From NCBI GenBank assembly GCA_903888615.1, contig CAISUE010000026.1, positions 1-32,665 on the forward strand: a DNA stretch of 32,665 nt, read 5' to 3'. Source of the stretch: an uncultured Gammaproteobacteria bacterium (GTDB lineage: Bacteria; Pseudomonadota; Gammaproteobacteria; CAISUE01). A program made the translations under genes and the position numbers. The notes below the pieces were generated by a model. It ran no database searches, was not told the origin of the DNA, and saw only the letters and a program-made list of their open reading frames with translations. Numbering within the stretch: position 1 is the stretch's first letter; the number at the start of each line of letters is the position of its first letter. Of this stretch, positions 9,399-16,460 are shown piece after piece.

Positions 9399-9656
9399 AT
9401 GTTTTTTAATTTAAATAAGGAGATGCCTGTGAAATGTAATAAAGTTTATGCAGCTATCGTATTTGTCGTAGCGCTTATCGTCGGTTTTTTAGTCATTCAA
9501 CAAAGTTTTGATGCTAGCCGTGTTTTGTCTGGTATTTCACGTTTATTGGAAGTTTTCATGCCCATCTTAGCCATTGGTGCTTTGATTAAGTATATTGCTT
9601 GTGGTGCAAAAGGCTGTAATTGTGGCAACAAAAATGATACGTCTTGCGGCAAATAA
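9399..9656 (+). CDS. Small two-span membrane protein with cysteine-rich tail
   Basis: This 85-aa product has two predicted transmembrane helices (about 16-34 and 50-68). Its hydrophilic C-terminus contains four cysteines (C68, C73, C75, C83: CGAKGCNCGNKNDTSCGK). Two starts are plausible: the ATG at 9399, with GAGAG 5 nt upstream, and a GTG at 9429, with a perfect AAGGAG 6 nt upstream that would give 75 aa. The ATG at 9423 abuts the Shine-Dalgarno and is unlikely. The Cys tail could bind metal or form disulphides, but nothing identifies the function. A strong terminator follows at once, so the gene is a short transcription unit or the last gene behind aceF. Confidence 0.75.
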   Translation: MFFNLNKEMPVKCNKVYAAIVFVVALIVGFLVIQQSFDASRVLSGISRLLEVFMPILAIGALIKYIACGAKGCNCGNKNDTSCGK

Positions 9657-9671
9657 GTCTTTGTTTTAATT

Positions 9672-9712
9672 AAAAAACCCTGTAGCTAACGCACTTAACT
9701 ACAGGGTTTTTT
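9672..9712. terminator. Bidirectional rho-independent terminator
   Basis: Perfect 14-bp arms AAAAAACCCTGTAG (9672-9685) and CTACAGGGTTTTTT (9699-9712) enclose a 13-nt loop. The stem has an A run on one side and a T run on the other, so it can end transcription from both convergent genes (the small membrane protein and the 545-aa gene). Confidence 0.92.
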
Positions 9713-9760
9713 TATGCGTGCTTCATTAATGTCAGAATAATGCTTGTTAATGCCACACCT

Positions 9761-11398
9761 TCATGGCTTCAATAACAATTGCGCTGAAGCTTGGCGCAAT
9801 CCAAGCAAAAAAGCCAGATTTTCCTGCGCGCTTAGCGTTAATTCATTTAATGACGTTGCCACAGAGGCGGTATTAGCCAGACTTGGACTAGTAACGGTTA
9901 ATGGCGGTAAACCAGCGACAACAGTATTATTTTTCATTTCGTTGCCAATGTCAGGGAACAAAGGGGTCATGGCAGCCAAAGGAACAACGGCTCGCCCCAA
10001 GGCGCTCGCTGGTGTTGCTGTTAAGTCGTGTACTGATTCCCCATTCGGTGATAGCGTTACACTTGATGCAGCACTAATCGGCAATCCTAATGGCGCTGAA
10101 ATTGCGCTGCTGGCGTCCCGATTATCATCATGCGATGCGAATTGACTGCCTGAGTATTCTGCAGCGCTTAGAGACGATTTTCCTGGCTCTAGCATCGATG
10201 CCACCGTAAAAGCTGATGGCGGTAACAGTATTGCCGTACGACTAACTTTTATTTCATGACTGGCGTCAGAAAAAATCGAAGTGCTGACTTCTACTGGCAA
10301 GGTAGTTTGTACTAAAGCACTGGCCGGTGATAACCTAATGTTAGCTAGATCCTCAGCTAGCAATGACGCTGGTGCCGAAATGGCTGTTGAATTTGGCGCT
10401 ACACGTTTAGAGGCATCTGATAAGTTTTCAGACGCTTGAGTAAGTGGACTTGAACCCTTTTCCTTACCCTCCCTCACTGACACCGTATTTGACGCGGATA
10501 CAGGACGACTATCTGGCTTTGAGCGTAAAACCAAACTGTCACTTAACAATAACTGCCGCAATGCTTGGCCCTCTAGTGGCTGACAAAGAAAATCTTTCAG
10601 GGGGAGACCATAAAAATCATACAGAAACTGCATATGTAAAAAACCTTCTTTTATCGTTTGATTATAACTGTTAAAAAAATCTCTATAGTGCTGCATTGCC
10701 TCTGGAAGATTATTTTGAAACGCTAAATGATTATTGCGCAGCACAATAGATTTAAAAAAACCATTGATAAAATGCACGGGTCCAGGGGTATCTACTATAT
10801 TTAAAATATCAATACTGTGAAAAAATCCGTGCTGATTATTAATTTTTAAACTAATATTGTTCACAGCAACTTTTTTCACCATGGCTAATGCTGCACGTAT
10901 TGAGAATAACGGCGACCAATTGACACTGCAACACATTAATGTTGGCTGCTCTGTTAACAGAGTCGTTAACTTAAGCAAACTTTCATCGGTTGCCGCATAA
11001 CCACCGATAACCAATGATTTTAATACTGAGTTTGCAACTGACTCTTGATCTGATTTCACCTCTGCGCTAGAAAAAGATGGAAGCGCAGCATTATTTTTTC
11101 TTTTTAATGCTGCGTGCAGCTGCTTCACACATTCATCGCCCATTTTTGCACCTTGCAAAGAAAAATGCTCTAAGGCTAAAAAATTTACCGCACTCACTAA
11201 CACTGCTGCCTCTTGATCGTTCACGGTTAAATCTTCTAACGATAAATCCGTCACATCCGAACAATAACGCTTTAACAAAATCAGAAATGAGGGAATATTC
11301 TCCGCTTTTAATTTATCCAAATGATGTCGAGCACTAAGATGTAATTTTCGCCCTTGTTTTCCATCCATAATCATCTTCTTTATTTGCATTTGATTCAT
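9761..11398 (-). CDS. 545-aa leucine-rich-like protein with duplicated Ser/Ala/Pro-rich tail, unknown function
   Basis: The N-terminal half (about 35-225) has degenerate leucine-rich spacing reminiscent of ribonuclease-inhibitor-type repeats (VTDLSLEDLTVND; LEHFSLQGAKMGDECVKQL; LKSLVIGGYAATDESLLKL). The C-terminal ~245 residues are low complexity and contain two imperfect copies of one unit. STAISAP at 337-343, SPASAL at 357-362 and PPSAFTVASML at 393-403 correspond to SSAISAP at 430-436, TPASAL at 462-467 and PPLTVTSPSL at 498-507. There is no signal peptide and no membrane span. The architecture suits a protein-binding, possibly translocated protein of a host-associated bacterium; this is inference. 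The start could also be one of the Met codons at 4, 9 or 11. The gene ends 49 nt from a shared terminator. Confidence 0.8.
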   Translation of the reverse strand: MNQMQIKKMIMDGKQGRKLHLSARHHLDKLKAENIPSFLILLKRYCSDVTDLSLEDLTVNDQEAAVLVSAVNFLALEHFSLQGAKMGDECVKQLHAALKRKNNAALPSFSSAEVKSDQESVANSVLKSLVIGGYAATDESLLKLTTLLTEQPTLMCCSVNWSPLFSIRAALAMVKKVAVNNISLKINNQHGFFHSIDILNIVDTPGPVHFINGFFKSIVLRNNHLAFQNNLPEAMQHYRDFFNSYNQTIKEGFLHMQFLYDFYGLPLKDFLCQPLEGQALRQLLLSDSLVLRSKPDSRPVSASNTVSVREGKEKGSSPLTQASENLSDASKRVAPNSTAISAPASLLAEDLANIRLSPASALVQTTLPVEVSTSIFSDASHEIKVSRTAILLPPSAFTVASMLEPGKSSLSAAEYSGSQFASHDDNRDASSAISAPLGLPISAASSVTLSPNGESVHDLTATPASALGRAVVPLAAMTPLFPDIGNEMKNNTVVAGLPPLTVTSPSLANTASVATSLNELTLSAQENLAFLLGLRQASAQLLLKP

Positions 11399-11641
11399 AA
11401 CTCACCCATATTTAATTTAACAATTGCCGTCAACTTAACTAGGATCACTTGAATGATCGTCAACGACTACCCTTTAAAAAGACTCAAATCACAAGAGCAA
11501 AAACCATGCCAAATAATCCGCTCAAAGGGCTAGCCGAGAATCCATAGCAAATTTACATGAAGCAATTCTATCAATAGGTAAGCAATGGCATAACTATTGC
11601 ATCGAGAGATGCTTCGCTGCTATAACCGTTTAGGAAATATA

Positions 11642-12847
11642 ATGAAATATACGTTTCAAGTCATTGTTCGCGAAGCCATTTGCCAAACCACTCAAACCGT
11701 TTTCTATCACAGCTTTTTCATTCCTATTTGGAAAATTCAGCAAGAGTTTATCGACGCTGAACGACGCTATATTGAAAAACATACTTTAAGTCGTTTCTTA
11801 AAAAATCTGTTATACGAGTTATTAACAGAGCGAGAAGCCAATGGTTTATCGATAGATCCACCACAAAAACTCAACACGGTCTTGCATGAAATCTTGGATC
11901 GAGCGCTACCCAATCGTGGTGCTGATCGGCATTATTTACATTTAATTATCGATATCGATCATTATGTTCCGAAACGTCGGCGGCGATGCCATTTTTTTGA
12001 AAATATCACCCCCATATTCGTCAGTATTTGCAGCAGTATTGATTTACTCTTATTGGGTTTATTAAATTTCAGTTCCATGCAATACGCTCAAAGTATTGAT
12101 GGTTTTTGGAATATGGATTCTACAACCAATTTTAGTGTCAGCCTCACGTCTTCTGTCATGGGAATATTATGGTCGCTGTGGGGATTTTTTAGTGGTGGTG
12201 AAATTGTTTTTTTAAAAGAGACTGGCACAATGCTCGATAAAAAATGCCATCAACTATTCGATTGGTGTCAAGGAACAAACCCTAATCATCAACAGGAGAT
12301 AGGCGCCGGCCGTACCCTAACGGTTGGTGGCAAAGTGTTTGAAAAAATGCTGAAAGTGTTATTTAGCCTTGCGTTATTCAATAATGTTTATCAAAACCTC
12401 ACTGCCAGTTATACCCAACTGACGTCCATATCCAATACCATCACCGACCATATTTCTTTACCTGCCAGTGTTTTCCGTCTCTTGCAATGGTGTGAAGTGG
12501 GTTTCGATCACATCGACGATCCATTTTTATGGGCCACCACTTTTTATTTTGGTTTTAGTGTGATTGAAGTGTTAATTAGCAGGCATTTTTCAACACCAGC
12601 ACTCATGCAAACCGAATCCCCCGATATCGACCTCGTTCCTGATCAAGACGAACAAAAGACACCCGCAACCCCAGCGCTCATCGATGAACGGCGCCTTAGT
12701 AGACTAAGCCGTTGGACGCAAAATTCCGCGCCAAATCAACACCACTACCAACCATTAGCTGCCGAGCCTGCACCACAACCTGAATCTGACCCTACTAGCA
12801 TCGTGGTTACACCGCTAGCGGCTCTTGCTCCCTCGCCGAAGTCATAG
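11642..12847 (+). CDS. Four-span membrane protein of unknown function
   Basis: I place the start at the ATG at 11642, which has AGGAAA 4 nt upstream; an in-frame TTG at 11597 would add 15 residues but lacks a ribosome site. The 401-aa protein has a soluble N-terminal domain (about 1-120) ending in a basic patch KRRRRC. Four likely membrane helices follow (about 122-143, 166-191, 233-253, 294-313), then a Pro-rich hydrophilic tail of ~85 residues with low-complexity PAPQPESDPT. I do not recognise a family. The tail end overlaps by 41 nt the 3' end of the convergent gene. The layout of soluble head, membrane core and Pro-rich tail is seen in some secreted integral membrane effectors, but this is speculation. 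Confidence 0.8.
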   Translation: MKYTFQVIVREAICQTTQTVFYHSFFIPIWKIQQEFIDAERRYIEKHTLSRFLKNLLYELLTEREANGLSIDPPQKLNTVLHEILDRALPNRGADRHYLHLIIDIDHYVPKRRRRCHFFENITPIFVSICSSIDLLLLGLLNFSSMQYAQSIDGFWNMDSTTNFSVSLTSSVMGILWSLWGFFSGGEIVFLKETGTMLDKKCHQLFDWCQGTNPNHQQEIGAGRTLTVGGKVFEKMLKVLFSLALFNNVYQNLTASYTQLTSISNTITDHISLPASVFRLLQWCEVGFDHIDDPFLWATTFYFGFSVIEVLISRHFSTPALMQTESPDIDLVPDQDEQKTPATPALIDERRLSRLSRWTQNSAPNQHHYQPLAAEPAPQPESDPTSIVVTPLAALAPSPKS

Positions 12848-13181
12848 GCCTATCAACCTGCCCAATGAGGGGATCTTGGCATTCAAGGACGATTAAATTT
12901 AAAAAATTCATCAAGCTGGCTTGAGCGCGCTCATCCACAAACAGCGATTTCATATTAACTAAATGATGATAGAATTGTTGGGTGGTTGCCTCTGCTCGGG
13001 TATTAAAAAAATTTGCCCAATTACATTTTTGTAAGCGTTTTTGAGCAATATTTTGATAGGCAATTAATTTTTCCTTCGCTGAAAGATCTGTACCATCGCG
13101 ATTTTTTTTAGTCTGTATCATCAACATTTGCTTAATACCGCGTGGTACTGTAATGCCTTGTACCGTTTTGTCACCCCCCAC
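12807..13181 (-). CDS. C-terminal fragment (124 aa) of the broken accessory gene
   Basis: The GTG at 13181 is an artefact of the G6 run. The natural sequence enters from the frame upstream (ETIDKIINAQRWWQRQLTLC). The segment is helical and basic (KLIAYQNIAQKRLQKCN) and ends 41 nt inside the 3' end of the convergent membrane protein gene. It is unlikely to be translated alone, since no ribosome site is visible. Confidence 0.45.
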   Translation of the reverse strand: MGGDKTVQGITVPRGIKQMLMIQTKKNRDGTDLSAKEKLIAYQNIAQKRLQKCNWANFFNTRAEATTQQFYHHLVNMKSLFVDERAQASLMNFLNLIVLECQDPLIGQVDRPMTSAREQEPLAV

Positions 13182-13238
13182 AAAGCGTTAATTGCCGCTG
13201 CCACCACCTTTGCGCATTGATAATTTTATCGATAGTTT

Positions 13239-14294
13239 CTAGCACCGTGGACAAGTGTACCGATTGTGCTTTTTTTTAACACTAAAAACTTGCCCTTCTT
13301 GAACGCCTATTGCGCTTATTGCACTAGAATTTGACACCGATTCCGGTGAAATATTAGCTGCAACGGACGTCAAAGTCGTTGAAACACTAGATATCATTAT
13401 CAAAGAAGCACTAGATGGCATAGCGGTGAACGTGGGTGTCGATAAAGGGGTATGGGTGGGAGTGGACGCAGTACTGGATACAGGCGTCAATACAGGGGTC
13501 GATGTAGGAGTCTGACTGTCATACAATTGCCGACTGCTGAGAAAGCTAGGCAAGCGCCCGGCTTGAGGGCTAGCAGAACAGGGGAGATCAAACGGCGATA
13601 CCCTTATTATCGTCATTTTCTCTTCTTTTTCCTCGTATTGCTGCTCAGTGGTATTCACTCTGGGATCCAGGGGATAGTAATAAATTTCTACGCGATCTTC
13701 AAACCGTGTCAAGTTAGCCCGGATTTTTTGTAAACGCTCGTCAATATACGTCGCAGCCTCTGCAACTGTTTTCCCCGCACAAGCATTTAAATTAATAAAT
13801 TCACTAAATTTATTTTGATAATCCTGTATCAATTTTATTTCTTCACTATGATACTGCATCTTTGCTTCATCTTGCCTATCTAATAAATCAAAAAAAGCTG
13901 CATTCAATCGACACACCCCTTTAGCATTCATGGTAAACAGCGGTTCATTATCGACGCTCAATTCTCGATAAAGTACGCGCATATTTTTATTTAAATAATG
14001 ATAGGCACGACTAGCCCTGAATGGTTTTTCATAAGTTTTTTTTAATAATTGCTGATGCAGATTAAATAAAAATTCAATACCTTTACTATGCAAATCGACA
14101 AAATTCAACCGAAATAAATGACTGATATTCACTACTCTTAAAAACTGTTCATTCATCATTACTTGTAATTGTGCGATGTCTGGCTCTTGAATGGAATCAA
14201 ACATTTTTTTTGTTTGTAAAACTTCACAGCATTTATCAATATAATATTGCCGGACAGCTTCTTGAATCACCCAAATCAAGCACTCTTTTAACAA
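13239..14294 (-). CDS. Middle fragment (351 aa) of the broken accessory gene
   Basis: The frame is open from codon VDSVERQKK, about 16 codons before the TTG at 14294, so that TTG is probably not a real start; no ribosome site precedes it. The first ~220 residues are helical (IQEAVRQYYIDKCCEVL). They are followed by a Thr/Ser/Pro-rich linker of about 70 residues with short TPxxTP repeats (about 13385-13515). The final 10 codons after VKKK are in the wrong frame. Confidence 0.5.
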   Translation of the reverse strand: MLKECLIWVIQEAVRQYYIDKCCEVLQTKKMFDSIQEPDIAQLQVMMNEQFLRVVNISHLFRLNFVDLHSKGIEFLFNLHQQLLKKTYEKPFRASRAYHYLNKNMRVLYRELSVDNEPLFTMNAKGVCRLNAAFFDLLDRQDEAKMQYHSEEIKLIQDYQNKFSEFINLNACAGKTVAEAATYIDERLQKIRANLTRFEDRVEIYYYPLDPRVNTTEQQYEEKEEKMTIIRVSPFDLPCSASPQAGRLPSFLSSRQLYDSQTPTSTPVLTPVSSTASTPTHTPLSTPTFTAMPSSASLIMISSVSTTLTSVAANISPESVSNSSAISAIGVQEGQVFSVKKKHNRYTCPRC

Positions 14295-14338
14295 AAAAAC
14301 CTTGTCTTTCGCTATTTTTTTCTGCCGCTCTACTGAAT

Positions 14339-15235
14339 CTACGTTTTTTTAATAGCCCTCAAGTATTTTAAAGCGGCAAAAAACCAATCTTTGTATTGAA
14401 TAAAATCGCGGTAATCTTGTGAATTTTCATCGATGTGTTTATCCGCTATTTCGGCATTGAAATTACTGTTTAACTTTTCAAGCCGAGGCAATAAAGTTTC
14501 AAAATCGCGTAGGCATATTTGAAAATGGGCATAACTATCTGGCAATAAAGCTTGGTAAAGCACATCGTAATTTATTATTGTCCCTTTTTGACTGGGGAAA
14601 TTTAATGGCTGCGTAATACGGGCGTTTGAAATATGACTGTCAAAAAAACGGATAAAAGCGACATAATCCCCCTGATTAATCGTTTGGTATAAGTGTCGCG
14701 ACAGTTCCGCTAAACGCGGTTCGATACGCGTTACAGCATCAGCCATCGTTGTTTGAAATTCGCCGTAATTTTCACTTAAATCATAACCCACTTCAACCAC
14801 CGAAGCCTTTAATTGCTTCCATACCTCTTGTGAGATTACTTGGCAATGCCCTTCTGTATCACCTTGTCGATAATAAATAACCTGGTAAGCCATCGGATTA
14901 TTGCGATCCAGGGCAACACGATAAATATAACAATTAGCAGCCATTCCCCCATAGAATTTATCCCGCATCTCGACTTGACAAGCTGCACGACCCGCCGTAT
15001 CTGCTTTCACTGGCATCACGTCTTTTTCAATTATGTTATCAAGGGCTAACACTAAATCACGTTGCAATTCTTCCAAAGCTGCCTTTTTTTCAGTTTTACT
15101 GTAAAATGTTTCGTGGTAATACTGATCCCAATCCTTGGAAAAATACATGGCCACAGTTCTTTGCACCTGTCTTTGCGTTTCGCCAAACGCTACCTCTCCA
15201 CGATAAGTCACTTTCACTATTATCTTTTTTGGCAT
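14339..15235 (-). CDS. N-terminal fragment (298 aa) of the broken accessory gene
   Basis: This frame carries the true start (ATG at 15235, GAGAGG upstream) and is the only part translated normally. It begins MPKKIIVKVTYRGEVAFGET and is a soluble, mixed alpha-helical sequence without signal peptide or membrane spans. It stops after LRAIKKT because of the A7 run. It could still make a stable truncated protein. The family is not recognised. Confidence 0.6.
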   Translation of the reverse strand: MPKKIIVKVTYRGEVAFGETQRQVQRTVAMYFSKDWDQYYHETFYSKTEKKAALEELQRDLVLALDNIIEKDVMPVKADTAGRAACQVEMRDKFYGGMAANCYIYRVALDRNNPMAYQVIYYRQGDTEGHCQVISQEVWKQLKASVVEVGYDLSENYGEFQTTMADAVTRIEPRLAELSRHLYQTINQGDYVAFIRFFDSHISNARITQPLNFPSQKGTIINYDVLYQALLPDSYAHFQICLRDFETLLPRLEKLNSNFNAEIADKHIDENSQDYRDFIQYKDWFFAALKYLRAIKKT

Positions 15236-15248
15236 AAAACACCTCTCA

Positions 15249-15280
15249 TTGCATTAACACTCATGGGGGTGCTAATGCAA
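15249..15280 (-). promoter_or_regulatory. Hairpin just upstream of the ribosome site of the broken accessory gene
   Basis: Arms TTGCATTAACAC (15249-15260) and GTGCTAATGCAA (15269-15280) pair at 11 of 12 positions around an 8-nt loop. On the minus strand the structure ends one nucleotide before the ACCTCTC complement of the Shine-Dalgarno (15241-15247), so it lies in the 5' leader. It could act as an RNA hairpin gating translation or as a DNA operator. Confidence 0.5.
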
Positions 15281-15307
15281 GCTTCATACCAAAGAAATTA
15301 AAAGAAT

Positions 15308-15336
15308 TTTATCGACTTTGTATAAAAAGGTGTAAA
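15308..15336 (-). promoter_or_regulatory. Possible sigma70-type promoter for the broken accessory gene
   Basis: Read on the minus strand, TTTACA (15336-15331) is followed after 17 nt by GATAAA (15313-15308). That would give a leader of about 65 nt carrying the hairpin at 15249-15280. The match is moderate. Confidence 0.3.
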
Positions 15337-15395
15337 CTTGACTCGCGAGGTGTTACTTTAGCCTAACCCTTAAAATATAAAATTAAAGAGTTTTT

Positions 15396-15587
15396 ATGAA
15401 TAAGTTAATAATTGCAGGAATTCTGGCCGCGTCAGCAAGCTTAATTGCACCCTGTGCAATAGCACAGGGTGCAGATACCCAAGAAAGCGCACCATTAGTA
15501 GTGCAAATAAAAGCAGCTCAAAAGATAGTCAATACAGCCCCAACTTTAGCAAAAGCAGCCGTCATTGAAAGCAGCTCAACTAACTAA
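15396..15587 (+). CDS. Small exported peptide (63 aa)
   Basis: The peptide starts MNKLIIAGILAASASLIAPC and has a classical signal peptide with probable cleavage after AIA (about residue 23). That would leave a mature Ala/Ser/Gln-rich chain of about 40 residues. AAAGAG lies 5 nt before the ATG. Its first codons resemble those of the next gene downstream (MNKLLMAGIA), suggesting a shared or duplicated leader. The coding sequence contains a perfect 11-bp hairpin at the cleavage-site codons. Function is unknown. At this length the call rests on the signal peptide and ribosome site. Confidence 0.6.
   Translation: MNKLIIAGILAASASLIAPCAIAQGADTQESAPLVVQIKAAQKIVNTAPTLAKAAVIESSSTN
15447..15472 (+). 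other. Perfect 11-bp hairpin inside a small coding sequence
   Basis: GCACCCTGTGC (15447-15457) and GCACAGGGTGC (15462-15472) flank an AATA tetraloop. It is GC-rich in an AT-rich setting and lies about 50 nt after the start codon of the 63-aa peptide. No T run follows it. Confidence 0.7.
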
Positions 15588-15660
15588 TAAAGCTCTTCAA
15601 CCTTAATAGGAAAATTGGCCGTGCGATTAAAAAAATGCCGTGGCTAGCGCAAGGATTTTT

Positions 15661-15975
15661 ATGAATAAATTACTAATGGCAGGGATCGCAACCATTTTTT
15701 TAGGGGTTTTGGTGCAAATTGTAATAACCAAACAAAAAGTAGCAAGCACTTTTGCTGCTATCAACAGTGAATCAGACAAGCCAGGAAGGCCAGTGACCGT
15801 TGTAAGTAACGCAACAGCATCCCCCACCACAATTGAGCCTACCTCAACAGATTCACCCATGCCACCAGATTCACCGATACCAACAGATTCAACAACATCA
15901 ACCATACCAACAGACACAACCGTCGAACATTATCCCTACGCATCAACTGCTCTAAAGATAAAGGAACACGCCTAG
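15661..15975 (+). CDS. Small membrane-anchored Ser/Thr/Pro-rich protein (104 aa)
   Basis: The start at 15661 is chosen because AAGGA lies 5 nt upstream; the in-frame ATG at 15640 has none. The N-terminus MNKLLMAGIATIFLGVLVQI is a signal anchor or uncleaved signal. The rest is a low-complexity linker rich in Thr, Ser, Pro and Asp (PTSTDSPMPPDSPIPTDSTT) with near-repeats of PTDST and PDSP. It is related to the preceding peptide only in the first ~10 codons. Function is unknown. Confidence 0.6.
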   Translation: MNKLLMAGIATIFLGVLVQIVITKQKVASTFAAINSESDKPGRPVTVVSNATASPTTIEPTSTDSPMPPDSPIPTDSTTSTIPTDTTVEHYPYASTALKIKEHA

Positions 15976-16007
15976 CAAACGTCAATGGCAGCAGCAAAAT
16001 ATGGGTT

Positions 16008-16460
16008 TCAACCGTTCATAGTTAGCCGTAACCATTTATCTAATTGATTCGCAAAAGCTTCACAATCACGTTGACTCAACTTATCAGGTCCGGTTGATAA
16101 CAAACCACTTTCGCGCCATGTTTCATTGCGATTGCGAATCGCTAAACATTGCTGCATATTATTACGATCATACAAAGTACCGCGAGGATTTAACGCAAGC
16201 CCACCTTTATCAACCACAAAGCTCGCCAAAGGAATATCGGCAGTAATCACTAAATCTCCTGCATGCATACGTTTGACTATTTCAGCATCGGCAACATCGA
16301 AACCACCACCCACTTGAATGCGTTTGATAAAAAGAGATTTCGGGGTAGTTAACGCACAATTAGCCACTAAAATAAGCGTCGTTTGAGTCCGAAGTGCCGC
16401 CCGATATAAAATTTCTTTAATTACCGTGGGACAAGCATCCGCATCGACCCAAATCTGCAT
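16008..16460 (-). CDS. yaiI: UPF0178 (DUF188) family protein YaiI
   Basis: This 150-aa protein starts MQIWVDADACPTVIKEILYR, the signature of the UPF0178 family, with later conserved stretches VGGGFDVADAEIV, GDLVITADIPLA and NPRGTLYDRNN. The clustered Asp residues resemble PIN-like nuclease folds, but the biochemical role is unproven. It is the last gene of the rplY-to-yaiI run, and its ATG overlaps the upstream stop (TAATG). Confidence 0.93.
   Translation of the reverse strand: MQIWVDADACPTVIKEILYRAALRTQTTLILVANCALTTPKSLFIKRIQVGGGFDVADAEIVKRMHAGDLVITADIPLASFVVDKGGLALNPRGTLYDRNNMQQCLAIRNRNETWRESGLLSTGPDKLSQRDCEAFANQLDKWLRLTMNG

Larger units (their letters stand above)
12807..15235 (-). pseudogene. 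~810-codon accessory gene broken by three homopolymer frameshifts
   Basis: Three consecutive minus-strand frames (14339-15235, 13239-14294, 12807-13181) become one open frame if three runs change by one base. The T7 at 14344-14350 becomes 8, the T8 at 13270-13277 becomes 9, and the C6 at 13173-13178 becomes 5. The joins read as ordinary protein: ...LRAIKKN-VDSVERQKKIAKDKVF..., ...FSVKKK-AQSVHLSTVLETIDKI, ...WWQRQLTLCGG-DKTVQGI. The corrected length is 2430 nt, or 809 aa. The start at 15235 has GAGAGG 6 nt upstream. No known domain is recognised. Either the gene is decaying, or slippage on the poly-A tracts still yields some full product, as reported for some AT-rich endosymbionts. Assembly error is less likely, because longer runs in lysS (G7) and serC (T9) are intact. 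Confidence 0.75.

Noticed and set aside
10444-10674. 76-aa plus-strand frame within the 545-aa gene
   Set aside because: It is a shadow of the longer gene and lacks a ribosome site.
12807-15235. Treating the three frames as three independent small genes
   Set aside because: Only the first has a ribosome site; the other two are open upstream of their putative starts, and the joined frame is continuous.
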